Shown: positions 63,602 through 64,000 of the stretch, in pieces | Layout of the letters: each line of letters starts with the position of its first letter | Position numbering within the stretch: position 1 is the stretch's first letter | Assembly: GCA_934047225.1 (NCBI GenBank) | Contig: OW203984.1 | Coordinates: forward strand, 5,279,201-5,343,200 | DNA from: Ypsolopha sequella | Lineage: Eukaryota; Arthropoda; Insecta; Lepidoptera; Ypsolophidae | Direction: 5' to 3' | Length of the DNA stretch: 64,000 bases | The notes under the pieces: generated by a model | Database searches by the model: none | Told to the model about the DNA's origin: nothing | The model's input: the letters and a program-made list of their open reading frames with translations, nothing else | Program-made: the position numbers and the translations under genes

Positions 63602-64000
63602 AATATGTTGCAAATGTTCCATCAAGAACCAACAACGACAAGTATCAATTACTTCTTACATACTCTAGCAGTATGAAATTTGGCTAGTTTGGATTATTTT
63701 ATATCGTTATTTAATATTTAGGTAGTTATGGGGACTGCTGACAGAGGTAGCTATAGATACACTGTTACCTAACATTAGCATATCGGTGACACGGATCCAT
63801 AAGATTTTCCCCCACCAAAAATCGCTCAACGAGCCTTTAGAAAAAGCCCAAAAAAAGTTATATAATAATAATAATATTACGTTTATTGCGTGCATCTAGG
63901 CCCATATCATAAAATTACAAATAAACAAACAAACATACACTTTTAGAAGGTTAACAATAAGACATTACAATAAAATTAAATAAACACAACTTAATAAACT
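63602..64000. other. Unannotated stretch to window end
   Basis: AT-rich. From about 63865 a segment with an AATAATAATAATATTACG run and TTTATTGCGTGCATCTAGGC resembles the reverse of a retroelement 3' end, cut by the window edge. No gene. Confidence 0.4.

Overview
The window looks like a repeat-dominated stretch of a lepidopteran (moth or butterfly) nuclear genome. It is AT-rich. It carries several repeat signatures that I associate with Lepidoptera: a LINE 3' end reading 'CCAGCAGTGGACGAA' followed by GATG-type tails, repeats with GTCT/GACA microsatellites next to 'GGGTTCCGT', and repeats ending 'GACTCGCACTTGGCC'. This assignment is inference from family resemblance; no database was searched. 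I find no intact host gene and no functional RNA gene. One region (24.96-25.17 kb) is a weak candidate exon, and several short open frames are unrecognised.

The centrepiece is a nested retrotransposon locus at 39.3-50.7 kb. A 212-bp MITE (family X) sits at 40134-40345. A BEL/Pao retrotransposon with 499-bp LTRs (40347-40845 and 50183-50681; TSD TGTGG) landed on its last bases. That element's leader was then split by a second, 6841-bp BEL/Pao element on the opposite strand (41034-47874; 206-bp LTRs that look identical; TSD GTCCG), which carries one uninterrupted 1724-codon Gag-Pol frame. The outer element is an internally deleted derivative. Its remaining frame runs from just before the protease catalytic site directly into integrase and the C-terminal DUF5641-like domain, with one in-frame TAG. 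Removing both insertions restores an 8-bp duplication (GGTATTGC / GGTATGGC) around the MITE.

The rest is a dense layer of DNA transposons and LINE debris. There are four families with TTAA target duplications (piggyBac-like preference), at about 9.2, 13.0, 15.3, 15.8, 21.7, 30.7, 52.1, 52.5 and 62.8 kb. There are TA-flanked MITEs (6.4, 9.7, 32.2, 53.5 and 58.9 kb), a pogo/Tigger-like remnant with a CENP-B-type helix-turn-helix fragment (34.0 kb), hAT-like MITEs (16.2 and 50.8 kb), and long fold-back elements (18.6, 27.7, 61.3 and 63.3 kb). LINE remnants lie at 6.8, 12.3, 19.8, 33.4, 54.3, 54.6 and 57.0 kb; the 12.3 and 57.0 kb copies belong to one family with a restriction-like endonuclease C-terminus. 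Tandem arrays are: eight 144-bp units (37.17-38.32 kb), 33-bp units (38.37-38.71 kb), 49-bp units (51.48-51.92 kb), a ~130-bp family (19.04-19.50 kb) and a ~42-bp array inside the outer retrotransposon (49.14-49.42 kb).

No pathway or operon is present. The relationships between features are insertional, and several can be put in order because one element interrupts another: T1 in S at 15.3 kb, T1 in X at 30.6 kb, the two BEL/Pao elements at 40-50 kb, a MITE in repeat L at 53.5 kb, and a tRNA-like retroposon in a MITE at 60.1 kb.
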